This document shows positions 35,401-48,000 of a DNA stretch of 64,000 nucleotides, one piece after another. The notes under the pieces were generated by a model. That model was not told where the DNA came from, searched no databases, and saw nothing but the letters and a program-made list of their open reading frames with translations. The translations under genes and the position numbers were made by a program. Each line of letters starts with the position of its first letter. Position 1 is the first letter of the stretch. The DNA comes from Anticarsia gemmatalis (lineage: Eukaryota > Arthropoda > Insecta > Lepidoptera > Erebidae): positions 2,604,001 through 2,668,000 of the forward strand of contig NC_134751.1 of assembly GCF_050436995.1 (NCBI RefSeq), in the 5' to 3' direction.

Positions 35401-37256
35401 TGGGGGTGGTGCAGGCTGCTGTATTCATCATGCGTCGTGCGTATGACATGCCATTGATTTCTGTATAACATAGCACAGTAGGGACCGCACGGGTGGCTAA
35501 AATGACGCATGGTCTGACAACTTCACCAGATATATCAACAGAAGGCTCTATACTATACATAGAAAATAAATTTAGACTACACAATACACATACATCAGCG
35601 GGTAGATTACCTTTCTACGTAGGCTCGGTCGATGGTATTAATAAAGCAATTATAATGTGTAACACATTCCACTAATAATTGCTGACACGAGTTATGTTTT
35701 GTAAGAAAGAACCTTTTAAAAGTTTTATAATTTTGCTTAAAATGGAGTACAATTTTGTGGTGTTCAAAGTAAATTGTACAACAGTTGTCGACCGCAACAT
35801 CTGCCGACTGCATACAGATTGTAATTGCACTTGTAAGTCGTAATAGCATAGGTAATAAATAGTATGTATTTCTCGTATTGAAACTAGGTGTAAATATTTG
35901 TGTCAAGTGACAGCATTATTAAAAATATGATTCCGAATTACTGAAGCAAGAGCACGCATGAATTTTAACGCTAATTAATATAATTCGGTAATACGCTTCA
36001 ATTTTCGTGTACTATATGAAGTATGATATATATTGGTTGACAGCATCAATTTCATATGGAAAATGAAACGCGCAGAGCCACCGCAAATACGCATCCTACA
36101 TGAAAATGATCTGGAACAAGTTCGTTAAAGCGCGAACTGTTGTTTATTTTCAATATCACTTAACGAACCGCGTATGTCATAACAGTTGCATCGACTTTCT
36201 CATTTCCGACAGCGTTTACGCCCACCTTTTAGGCCTTGAGGGCCTGTTATTTTTTCTTATAAAATGCAGAGCCAAAGTGCGTGTTCTTTTGTGGATGTTT
36301 TTCCTCACAATGGGCCGGTTTCATTATGCAGGGCGAGTGAAAAAGGAACGAAACAGATGTACGGTGGTGGTGCATTCGTTCGTCGAACAATAGTCACGAA
36401 CGTCGACCGCCGATCGATGGCTCGTCTTTTGTGCGCACTCCGAAGAACTAGTGACACGGGGTCTCAACAGCTGGGCTGTGTGTGTGAGTTTGTGTGTGTC
36501 ATCACATTAGTTGCGTCGCTTCGTTCAATTTAGCGTTGGTGTTGATAATAGCGTTGATACGATTTTTCATTCAATGAATAGAAGCGTAGCAAGGCGTTAC
36601 CTGTTTTATTTATACGTTTCAAAGGTAAGTTTCTGGCTCGTTTAGTATTCAATCAAAACTGTAAGTCGGTCTGTGTGTTTGATACGATATAATACAAACT
36701 TAGTGATCTACTTAAAATATATTCAACTGGATACTTGCGGACTATTAAAAGAAAAGTGAGTACCTACAAAATAAATTAGGTAATATTTAAAGCTTAGATA
36801 TTTTTGGAGCAATAAATATTTGGAGGCAATTAAACGTTTAATAACTCACCCACAGCGTCAATAGTGTATTTAGGTCAATCTATAAATCATAATGAATAAA
36901 AACTTAATACTTATTTAAATATCCGAAACATTTACGACGTACCCATTAAATATCTCATTGTCATATCTTTACGACTTCGATTGCTGCATAATGCAAGCTT
37001 CGTTTTAATGGCCGGTCCATCTACAGTTACACACAATCTCTGTGAAAGAATTCTTTTAGCTAATTGTCTTTTCAAATATCTAAACAGTCGCATATTGACA
37101 ATAGCAAACTCGGAAGCGGTTTCCATAACATAACGGTACACAAATTAGTGAATACAAAAGAGACCGTCTGTCCATCATTATGAAATGACCATCTTATTGG
37201 TGCAGTTCTATCTGTCTTATTTCGTGAGATATAAGGTTATTTTTTTATAATGTAAT

Positions 37257-37400
37257 TTGGATGAAGGCGGCTCCCGACTGACGCGAACGTCGCGTGCGTG
37301 TGCGCCGCGGGCGAAGCGGACGCGGCGGAATTATGTGCACTTATCTACGGGCCGGTCGTTAGGCTGTTTCGCGTACCTTGTCATGCACGCCCGCAACTTT
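37257..37400. promoter_or_regulatory. CpG-rich intronic block
   Basis: About 140 bases are dense in CpG (CGCGAACGTCGCGTGCGTGT, CGCCGCGGGCGAAGCGGACG) inside AT-rich DNA. An open frame of 74 codons crosses it but lacks any recognisable domain. Enhancer or alternative 5' exon are both possible. Confidence 0.3.
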
Positions 37401-39589
37401 GTTTGGCTGTTCCGGACTCCTCAAATTAAACATCGCGTGAAATATTATCACGTCGTAGGAAAATTACTGCTTCCGAAATAATTTTTTGCTCAGATTTATG
37501 CTGCTGAAGTGACTTTTATTTTATCCTGCCTGCCTTTTTTTTCTTTTTCTTGTAGTTTGATTCGGCTGTATAGGAGATTTTTTCGTCGAAAATAAGATAA
37601 GAGTTGATAGACTTTCCCATAACATCATACTATCTTGCTACATCTCTTTATAGTAAAGGATACATACGAACCATGGTTAAGTATTGCAATGGTTATAAAA
37701 AAGAACTCGGTAATATAAAATGCAACATACAATTCACAACGTACAATTTACTCACTCAGTTTATTATCTCACCCTTGATTAATACGGCGTGCTTGCAACT
37801 TCACATAAACAAATTACCGATTGCGCTACCGTTACTTGGCCGACTCCTGCGTTACCCAAGTTTTTTTTAATTAAAACATTCTCCGACAAGGAATCGAAGG
37901 AAGAAAAAGACCAACGGTTACAGATTGAATGAAAAAAATCTGCCCTCTTCTTTTCATCCCTAATCTGGTAATTGTCGGTGGATTTTTTGCGCTATGAAAG
38001 AAAAAAACGAACCCTTTGTGGATTTATACCCTCGCACGTGCACTGACGAATCTCTTTTACCAATCGCAAACACGAATACGAGCCCGTGAATTGTATTTGT
38101 CGTAGTACGTTATCTTAGAATTCGATCAACGCTCACAAGTTTGGAAATCATTCGCGTTATCAGTGGATCGGGCTGATGAATAATGAATACATGCTAAATA
38201 ATGCCGAGGAAGCATTGACGGTCAAATATTTATAGACGTAACCCCTAAATGTCAATTGGGCGACAGAGGCGACGAGACGATTTTGTTAATAGGATTGTAA
38301 TTAAGCCGAAGGGGGAGAAGATGGGTAGGCGGGGAGCGCAGGTGCAAGGATACGGGCGTAACCTTTACAAACAGCTGTTCGGTACTATGGAGGAAATGAC
38401 TGCGATCGAGCTGGTGAAAAATAAGAAGAGCATATAATTTGTTAATCTATTTCTAAGTTGCTACATATGCCCGCGTACCTACAGATGTTGTTTTCAATCG
38501 TCTATTATGTATTGGGTTTAAGTACTCGTATACTATAAAAATAGTAGAGTCAGCAGCTGCTTGCGACCGTAAGTGCGGCGAATTTATTATTATTGTGTAA
38601 AGGGCAACCTGCAGTGCGTTCGTTATGTTTACATAACAAGTCGTACTGACCGACGCACCGCAATGTTAATGGGACTAATACCATGGGATCTCATACACCG
38701 CTGGCCCAAAGGCCATTTGAATATTAATACGCGGCGGCGTATTCGTTTAGGCGTACAACGCACCGTGCATACATTATTCTGTTATGGGATTATAAATAAT
38801 CTGACTTTGTAATGGCGTTAGACTATAACGTGTGAAGTCGACTTGAGGACAAGGAATAAATCACCATTATCTTCATTATCTTGCTGTCCTAGCGAATACA
38901 TAATGGCACCGTTTACAGTTACGTTGTCACTTTATGCATTACTAATTTATAAGTCCATGAGGAATTACTTTGTGACAATTTTAATACAATCCTCACGAAC
39001 AATGTGAATATAACATCAATACTAAATAACTCACTTTATAAAAAGCAACAGAGTCTAAAAAAACAAAGCGACAAACAATAGAGACGAAGTGAAAATTATT
39101 TAAATACATACCGGTTGTTTTCTCACCCGAAGTGTTCTTTTTACCGTTTCTCGGAATTTCCGATAAGGCGCACTGCTGCAATTCACGATAAAGGGTATCC
39201 ATCCTTCACTTCCGCTCCTCGAGACTCAAAATCCTTTGATAAATTACTATTTCATCTCAGGATTTCGAATTTCTCGCCAAACTTTTTGAACCCTTCGGTT
39301 TTAGGGACCCCCGCGTGAATAGCGACAGACGTTCTGCTCTAGTGCACTGTTAGGACAAGGATTGCCATTAATTATAACATCTTGTTTCGAAAACGAGCAG
39401 TAGTTACTGTTACTTGTTCTTAACTAAGAAATGATTCTAGGTAAAAGTTTAAGTAATTAAATAAAATTTGGATTTTCAAAAAAACATAACATAAAACGAA
39501 AAAAGCAGAAATCTGAGCGGCGTAAACCTTGTTATTACCATTACTAATACACAGAACCCATAACGCTGACTCCTAGCATTTTTTCGCCA

Positions 39590-39790
39590 GGGGCAAACTG
39601 TCCCCGCCATGGGAGCGGTAATCCCGACCCAGGCTGGACAACCGGGGGTTTTTAATTTGGGGCCCGCCTGCTGTGAACGGATTATCAGACCCCGAGACTC
39701 GGCAATTAGCTGTCGCGAGCTCCAACGTCACTGCCTTCGCCGAATTTTCAAGGATTATCGCTGGCCCCGCGTTTTCGACCCTTAAATCGC
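39590..39790. promoter_or_regulatory. GC-rich block with paired GGATTATC motifs
   Basis: The block has CCCGCCATGGGAGCGG, CCGGGGG and CGCGAGCTCC stretches and two GGATTATC sites (39679-39686 and 39752-39759), which fit both Otx/bicoid-type GGATTA and GATA-type sites. No ORF of note. It looks like a conserved enhancer candidate. Confidence 0.35.
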
Positions 39791-41629
39791 TCGTAAAGCT
39801 AAGGAATAAATTTGTTTGACCTTCGTCAATATAATGACGGATTTACGATCATGTATTGCAAATCAGATACGATATGAGTAAGCTTTTGTCACGTTAACGA
39901 CTGTTGCTCTGAACTCGGAAAGGAATAAACTTAAGGAACATATTAAAACAATTCCGTTAGTTGCAGTCATTAAAGTTGCCATGTTCTTTTAAGAAATATG
40001 AAAGTGCATTAATACAACCCTATCTAATCAATGTTAATGCTGAGAAACTTCCAACACAAACCAAAACCGCATCAAGATATTCCAAGTCCAATTTGTTACG
40101 AGCACTGAACGCGTAAAAACAATTTAACTTTGAACAACGCCTCCCGCGGGGCGGCCCCTCTACTTGCACCGCTACCGAATTTATACGTTTACTTATTGAA
40201 CTGAATATTACAGAGAAAATGTGCAACGTCAGGTCGTCTTTTCTAAGAAATGGTTGGAAAATTGTGATCAGGATTATATTTTCTTTGAACAAAAAGTTAC
40301 TGGGGGACATAATATTATCAAACTGTAAAATGTACCATTGCTGCCGTCAGAGAAACTGTGAAAAAAAATGTGTACGTTATTTGACGGCGTATGGAAAATC
40401 AGAGATACATTGTAGTAGTGAATGGTAAATAGGATAAACGAAACATGTTCCAAGCTCGGGGAAATTGACTTAATAATATGAATAAGTGAGAAGCTTTTAT
40501 GGCGAGTATAATAATATTGTGAGTAGATAAGTGAGGACGGTCTTTCTGATTTAGTTCTCTACGATCAGAATTTTTTTTACCTCTTATAATAGTGATACTT
40601 TTTGTTTTTATTTATTACTTTACCCTACTAAGCTGCTGAAAGTATGATACTCCTAGAGTCGCGCGACTGTTATAGTATCTTCTTAGCAATACCAATAAAC
40701 TCCTCCTCTTTAATCACGAATACATTTTACTTACCGTACAGTACATAAAACCTTGCGTGGTGTGCATTTCATCCCATAAAAATAAAAGCGTCACTCGACC
40801 CCTGAATTGGAACATGAAAAGCTAAATGTCGCCTCGTGGGAACGCCGCGGCCAGTTTTAATTCGTTTATTTTCTTATTATGTCCTTTTAGAACGTTTGTT
40901 TGCCAGCCACTGCGATGGCTTATGAGATTATCCATGCACTTTGACGATTATCGCCGTTTGTACCATTCGCATTGGACATTACAGCTCCTACAATTGTGTT
41001 TTCATTGATTTTAATCCAGCTTAGTAAGTAGTCGATTAAGGACCTTTCCTAAAGCTTTGCAAAGAAATTATTTTCCTGAACTCTTCAAGAATGTACAAAC
41101 AAGATGAATCGAATGATCGCAATTACGATTCGATTTCTATGTCGGAAACGATCACTGTTTTAAACAGGCCGACTACTTATTATAATTACCACTTCCAGTA
41201 CCGACATGTTGAGTATTTCATGATTAACAACTTGTTTCCTGAAACATAACTAGCTTTCAAATATTGCAATGTAAACAATTTTAACGATATACTGTTTCAT
41301 AAACTGATTTTAATCACTTCGTTAGTAACGCGTTGAATATCAAATGCTATCTCGAAATCTGGGCCATGTTATTTTAGAATCGGTAAGTATATATATGGAG
41401 ATCGAATTCTTTTTGAGACAAAAATATTTCGTACCCAATTATGTAAATGCTATCAACAAATCAAGCGTTTCATTACCCCGCAGTACAGTTACGTTTTTTA
41501 CGATATTTTAATAAATAATACATAGTTTTTACATGTTGACGTCACCCATTCATTACGATAACATGTGTATAGTGCGTAGTGCACAATGGATATGGTAATC
41601 GCGCGTCGAGATTACGATTAAACAATAAT

Positions 41630-41710
41630 AGGGCCGGTCGTCCGTGCGCACTCGGCCGACGATCGATACGGTACCATCTGGCCCGTTCTCGCGATCGCGC
41701 TCCTGTTATA
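41630..41710. promoter_or_regulatory. CpG-rich block with GATCG/CGATCG palindromes
   Basis: The stretch includes GGCCGGTCGTCCGTGCGCAC, CGACGATCGATACGG and CGCGATCGCGC. It is flanked by AT-rich DNA. Function unknown; no coding is seen. Confidence 0.25.
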
Positions 41711-42227
41711 ATTATTGTTTAAAAATACTTTTAGAACCATCGTTTTATTAAACTAATTTTTAAATTTAGATATCAAACTTAATGACTCTGAGTAGAGTTG
41801 CTAGTCTAGATTCAGCGTCTACATTATAGCATATTAAAATTTGCTTCAAGAGTAACTAGTTTATTAAATCTGAGTCACCAAAAATACCCCTTTTAAAATC
41901 ACTGTTTACATTAGCAAACATTCTTCAATGTGTTTCGTAAAACGTTTTATTCGGCGCAACTAAACACATAAACAATTCATGCACATGCAACGTGTATTTC
42001 GTAGAAGCTACACAAAGACAAAGATGTGCTTTGACACGTGTATCGCTAGATTACAAACAATCGCAGGTGCGTTCAGTGTAAACTAATCCTATTATTACTA
42101 GTAATTGATATGTTTTATGAATCTTTTTACGTTTCTAAGCCATTCATCACGCGTATTGCCAATGTAACCGACAATTTGACACGTCAATTAATAAAATTGA
42201 CGGAGTGTTGATCAAAATAAATTTTGC

Positions 42228-42238
42228 TTTAATAGATT
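42228..42238. repeat. Target-site duplication of the tRNA SINE, left copy
   Basis: TTTAATAGATT matches 42564-42574 exactly. Together they fix the inserted segment at 42239-42563. Confidence 0.85.
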
Positions 42239-42563
42239 GACAGAGACAGAGCAGTGATAGCCGAGTGGTATAAGTTGATACCTCCCACGCAAGTGGTCGC
42301 AGGTTCGAACCCGAGGCAACACACCAATGACTTTTCGAAGTTATGTGTGTATTAGAAATAATTATCACATGCTCCAACGGTGAAGGAAAACATCGTGAGG
42401 AAACCTTGCATGCCTTAAATTTGTTTAATACATTTAATACGGGCATGCAAAGTCCCCAACCCGCACTTGGCCAGCGTGGTGGACTCAAGGCCTAACCCCT
42501 CCCTCATTACGGGAGGAGACCCTTGCCCAGCAGTGGGACATTAATGGGTTAAATTTATTATTT
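42239..42563 (+). mobile_element. tRNA-derived SINE with perfect 11-bp target duplication
   Basis: The 5' part has RNA polymerase III promoter boxes: A box TAGCCGAGTGG (42258-42268) and B box GGTTCGAACCC (42302-42312). The middle carries CGGTGAAGGAAAACATCGTG, a core I know from many lepidopteran SINEs. The 3' part ends with CCAGCAGTGGGACATTAATG and an AT-rich tail. TTTAATAGATT occurs at 42228-42238 and again at 42564-42574, an exact target-site duplication. The copy seems full length and fairly young. It is non-autonomous, so it needs a partner LINE. Confidence 0.9.
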
Positions 42564-42574
42564 TTTAATAGATT
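42564..42574. repeat. Target-site duplication of the tRNA SINE, right copy
   Basis: This is the right copy of TTTAATAGATT, following directly on the AT-rich tail of the element. Confidence 0.85.
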
Positions 42575-44870
42575 ACTTGGATTATTATTTTTATATAGGT
42601 ACCTATAAGTTGTTTAATTTTGAAATTGTCGTGATCGAAATAGTCATGTGGCCTTTATCATATTATATTCCGTGACTATATTATCGTTAATCATTGCAAC
42701 CTGCAGCTTTAGTATGGCATTATTCTTCTAGCCTTTCGAGTGTTGCTATCAGACTGCGTGTTACCTATCTCAGACACTATTTCGTCTGGAAAGTGCTGCA
42801 CCTGCCGTCACCACACCTTCTTACTATAGTTTACGATTAATGAAAACAGCAGATACGGGTAAGTAAAGTAGTTGCCATTAAACAGACAACTTTCGTGTAT
42901 TCTACTTTATCGCCTTTAAACACGTCTCCATTGTTACAGAAATAGAACAATATTAACCAAAAGCTGTAACTTTTAATTGAGTACAACATATAAAAAGTTA
43001 TTCCCATAAAATCACTACTCACATTCAAAAAACCTACTTAGTCAATTTTGCACACAATAAAAACCATCCCTCGCGAATTCAATATTGCATTAATGAGGGT
43101 CCCTAACAATGATATTTAATTCTGCACTGTATAAAAGAGTCGCCGTCTTTGCCAACCCTGGCTCCTATAACTCTTATTACCATTATCATAAGATCAAAAT
43201 TGGATTGGCCTTTCGCTGTATATCACTAAGGGTTGTCAAGTCGAGGGTGGCCTGTTGGCACGTGCACTCGCATTTTGCGTATTACCTAAATAAATAGTAT
43301 GTTTTGTTTACGTTTCGCGGTTCACACGAATTTGTTTTCCTTATTAATTCTTAAGCCGAAGAGAATGGAGGCCATCTGTCCCGTTGAATGAAGATTTGAA
43401 GGAGGAAATGTTGTGAAAACGATATCTTTATGACGAAATGCGGCAACGTTTTAACAAGGTATTAAAGATACTCCAGTGAGATAATGGCTTTAAATATAGG
43501 GGTACTTTCTGCAAGATTCTTGTAGCATCTGTTGGATGGTAAGGTGATTAAAGTTAAACTTTATTTAAAGAAAATTAATTTCGCTTACATGTTATTATTA
43601 AAAGGTGTAAAATGCATGTTGGTAGATAGTATTCTAGTTAATTTATTAAAAAAATATTGCATTACGTAAAAAATAATTTCACAACCGACGATCAAAGGTG
43701 GACAACAAAGCCCATTTAACCAACAAGGCATTAAAAAACATTAAGGTTGATCAATTTCGTTAAAACGTTTTTTATTTATCTACCGAACGCATGTAACGTA
43801 TCCTAGTCAAAGTAAAAGCAGTGGACCGTTGAGAATACGAAATTAGCATAATCCATAATGTGTGTGCACGTGTTGGATGCGGCACGCGACAGCGCGCTGA
43901 GCACTCTGCACTGAGCATGAGCATTATGCTCAACCCTTTAGTGCAGCATTGTGCTCACTAGTGATATAATGAATTTGATTTGATTCCTCCCTTCTTTTGT
44001 AGAGCTGTTCGTAAATATTGCGGGGGATAGAGGGTTGAGTATCGATCGTAATAGTGACCGAGTTGACCAACTATACTTTTATTTGAGTTAGTTGAAGAGT
44101 TTAGTTATACACAATATTTTTTGGTAGAAATATAAGTATTTATATTATTTTTAGAGAATTATTCGTATTGGTTTATGTCGATATATTAATGAATTTATTT
44201 AATGCTGGGAAGATTATTTCTTTTCGATTTTTATTTTTACTGCGCTCGAAAATTCTATCATAGATATAAAAATAAGCTTACCTGTATTTGAAATAATACA
44301 TCACTTAAATACTTGTGTATATGCAATAACGTGAAATACGAAATCAAGAAATACTTCAACGTGCATTTTAAGCTCACGTTCAATCTCGAATTCTCAGATC
44401 CATTTCCAAACCCAGTGACGTATTAAACGATTGGTGTGCAACAAATTCCGGATGATATTGGCTAGCAATAACCCTAGGCGGTTATGACGTGGCGAACTCG
44501 ATTGCTTCGCGTGTTCACACACACCCTGTATGTTCACTTATATGTTTGGGATGTAGAGCGCTGGATGGGACAACCTATTGATAGGACATTGAACTCTTAT
44601 GATTTTACCTTATTGTTTAGAATTCGATGTGTGAATGTAGTTTGGTATGGTACCTATTATGGATGGATGTTTTAAATGTCAAACTCTCGACACAGTAAGA
44701 TAGTAAGTAGAGTATTTTTGCAGTCTTCCGCTGTAGTTAGTCGCTATCAATATCCTTACAAGTATATTTAACGTACTCATTTATGCCTTGTAAGTACCCC
44801 TATGCAAGACAGACTAAATTACCTTAATAAAAATACATTGTTTTGGAGATCATTAACGTCAAAAATGACA

Positions 44871-45066
44871 CCACTAAGTATAACTCGGTTAGGAACGAAA
44901 TCATTTACGCAAAATTTTTAATAGCAGCATAAGTAATAAAAGATTCCCATCTAGTAAATCTTAAAAATTATACCACTAAGTATAACTCGATTACGAACGA
45001 AATCATTTCCACAAAATTTATAATATAAGCATCAGTAATAAAAGATTCCCATCTAGTAAATCTTTA
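44871..45066. repeat. 102-bp tandem duplication, two copies
   Basis: CCACTAAGTATAACTCG starts at 44871 and again at 44973, a period of 102. The copies agree at roughly nine in ten positions by eye. A 31-base stretch around GATTCCCATCTAGTAAATC is identical in both. No inverted ends or TA-type duplications are evident, so a local duplication is likelier than two transposon insertions. Confidence 0.85.
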
Positions 45067-48000
45067 ATTCAATGCAAGAACCCCTCGAGTCACATATTGG
45101 GTTACCAGGCCCAAGTGTCGTTGGGGCGAGTCGTGGGGCGTGGCTTCATAATATCGACTTTTACTTCATTCACCGTCTCCTGATTGATAGCCGACATAAA
45201 AAACCATACGCTTTGTTATTGTACTGTCGTGTTATTCAACGTAATTATCAATTACCATGGGAAAAATGTATGGAGAATCTTGAAGGATCTTACAAAACGT
45301 CGTTGAAGTTCTATCATCACGTAAGTACTTTTTAGCAACATTTTGCCAACAATTTCGTTTTTCTATCCTCTAGCCAATGACATCAAAATGTGAAAATTGC
45401 CAAAATGCCGACGAAATGTTATCTTCATAAGACTGATCAAATCGATAGTTAAAAATATTTAATAAAATGCTCTTTAATATTTTTCCGCTTTGCCTCATTA
45501 GAAAACTGCTTTCGCAGTTACGTGTCACGTTACAAATCATTAGTGATTCAAAAGAACTAACAAGACTCCCTTACCTTAATAGATTTCTACAATTACATTC
45601 GCGACCTCAGCAACCGAAATATTCTCTTTTGTTTCTCGAGCACCCTACGACCCCACAAGGCTCTCAGCGCCCTTCAGGACCTCAACTAAATAATAACAAG
45701 CAACCACGTTAGGTTTCCTGCTTCAATTACTTTAATAACCAACCATTGTGGCGCACTGGTTACTCGAAACCATTGACTTTGTGCACAAATTGGCATGTTC
45801 AATGCGCACGAGTTGGTTTTTGTGTCGTGGTTACTCTTTCAATAAATTACAGTCATTTTTAGGAAACAATTTGGTTAGCAACTAGTTACTATTTCAATTT
45901 AGCATATTTTGCATTTTGTACCAGGTATATTTACGCAATTAATGCGTTGTTTAGTGATTTTCAGATTCGAAGTAAGTAAAATTCGTGAAAACAGCTACAC
46001 GTGGTAGTGACTAAATTGTTAAATATTCGTTGTACCTTGATTGTATGTAAATTTTGTAAACTTACGAGCATCCATATGTTAAATTGCGCATCATAAAACT
46101 CAATAAAATACGGACTAAAAGTAGACGCGTTAATATTTAATGCAGCTTTGACGCAATTAAAAACAAATCTATAATTAATACTCTTTGATTTTCCTGTTCA
46201 AATGACGTATATTCCATAACATTAAAATAAAGTGACTTTTCAAAATTCTTTGCCAATTTTACAAAAACTTTTCCTTCCTCCTTATCTAAAACCACGTTGA
46301 TTATGAATTATTATGAAAAGTACTTTCCTCCCCGTTGTTATAAATCAAAAAGATCTTTTAAAATTTAACTGAAATTAATCACACGCGACTCAGCTGTTGA
46401 AGTGAATCTCAAAGCGCTCTCTTTGCTGTCCAAAAGCTAAGGCGCGGTGACATGCCTTGGCTTAGTGTGTCCTAAACTTGAACAATTTTAATATAACCAT
46501 GTATATTGAACCTTATCTCAACATTCTAAGGTTCAATTTTGCGCAATTCGTAGCGTTCAAAATTCGTACAGTGCACGGTAGCCGAGATTTAGGGGTGTCA
46601 ACTTACGAATCTAATGTATCGTGTTAGATTTATGTCTTTATAAAAAGTTACTTATTCAGCGTTTGTTACATGCTAATCGCGTTAGTTTTTATGCTTGGCT
46701 GTCGATATGTGAAAGAAAATTACCAAGTGTATATTATTAAAAATAAGTGTCTTGAAAAGTTCTTATTAATGTATATTATAAGCACTTAACACAATCTTAT
46801 GGATTGTGTTATAAATCACAGCCAATCTGATTGTGAAAAGGTAGCTGACATACCTAAAAATATTTCTCGCATCCCATGGCAGGTACGAAAAGTTTCCCCA
46901 AAAAATAATAAATCTAATTTAAACTCACCAAAAAGTTTGAAAGCAAAACAACGGCCGTACGATATCCCCGGCACTTGGACGCCTTAGAATATTCGATACA
47001 AAAGGAGCAAGAGGGCAACCCTAATCCAGCAAGGGTCTGATTGCTCATTAATCACGAGCGCCTGTAATTACCGCGCCGGCGCACAACGGACGCGGCTGTA
47101 ATTTGATTTTAGAACATAGAAATAATGCATCGCACCGAAAATCGCTTTCGTCAGAATGACGGGTAATTGAAAATTAGCCTCATTTATTTTCGTTATTTTG
47201 CTTGCTTGCCTTCAGCCAATGTTTTTATAACATGTTCGGCTTTAAATAAATGCATGTAATTATATCTCTACGAATGCATCTTTTTTATAATACTATAATA
47301 GATTTCCTGATATTTAAGTGCATATTGCATTTTTTGTTTAGTCAACCAACGAATGCAACTGTCGGTCTAATTCAAAGAACCACGAATCATGTGTTAGTCT
47401 TAATCGTATATAACAAAAAGTGGCTTTTTTATAATCTTCAGTGCAATTAGTTTTTATTACTTACATAAAATGTTAAGAAATATAATTAAAGCCCTCGCAA
47501 ATTGTTACTGTTGATGATTTTTTTAAATAATCATTAAGATCATACAAGTATCTAAGTGTTAAGGCGTGCCACGATATTATCATCGAATGTATTTTATTCA
47601 TTGATTCTATACAACCATGATTTATGAATCTGAATACTTGCTGTACGTTTCGACCACCTGCCCCAAAAACCGGATACAATAAATTATAAGAAAACAAAAC
47701 TTGTATTCACCCTTTTTGACTCGGGGGATCGTTAGTCTCGTGCCATAAACATGGTGCGTTTGATCAAACGTTTGTTATATCCATACGTACACACAAGTAA
47801 AAATAGAAAATTGTATGACAAATGTTTGTTTAACGAAAGCTTTGTCCAGTAATAAAGAGTTTACCAGGAATACATTTCTTCTACACGGCTTGTTTTCGTG
47901 GATAAATGACTTCCTTTCACATCCTTTTGATAGCCAAAATTAGGCAGAGGACTAATAAACATGTAACCAGCATATATCAAGATGCAGTGTGCGGTATTTG

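Larger units (their letters stand above)
32463..42227. other. Intron part 4: AT-rich DNA with several CpG-rich blocks
   Basis: CpG- or GC-rich blocks occur at about 34580-34760, 35040-35220, 36060-36540, 37260-37400, 39590-39790 and 41630-41710. Imperfect GT runs are at about 36478-36500. No gene, RNA or clear transposon is seen in between. Confidence 0.4.

Noticed and set aside
36478..36500. GT microsatellite
   Set aside because: Only a short, interrupted GT run; not long enough to list as a repeat.
42251..42325. A functional tRNA gene
   Set aside because: A and B boxes are present but no closed acceptor stem is evident, and the sequence continues into SINE body with flanking target duplication.
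42147..42488. 113-codon minus-strand frame as a gene
   Set aside because: It lies almost wholly in the tRNA-derived SINE in reverse orientation.
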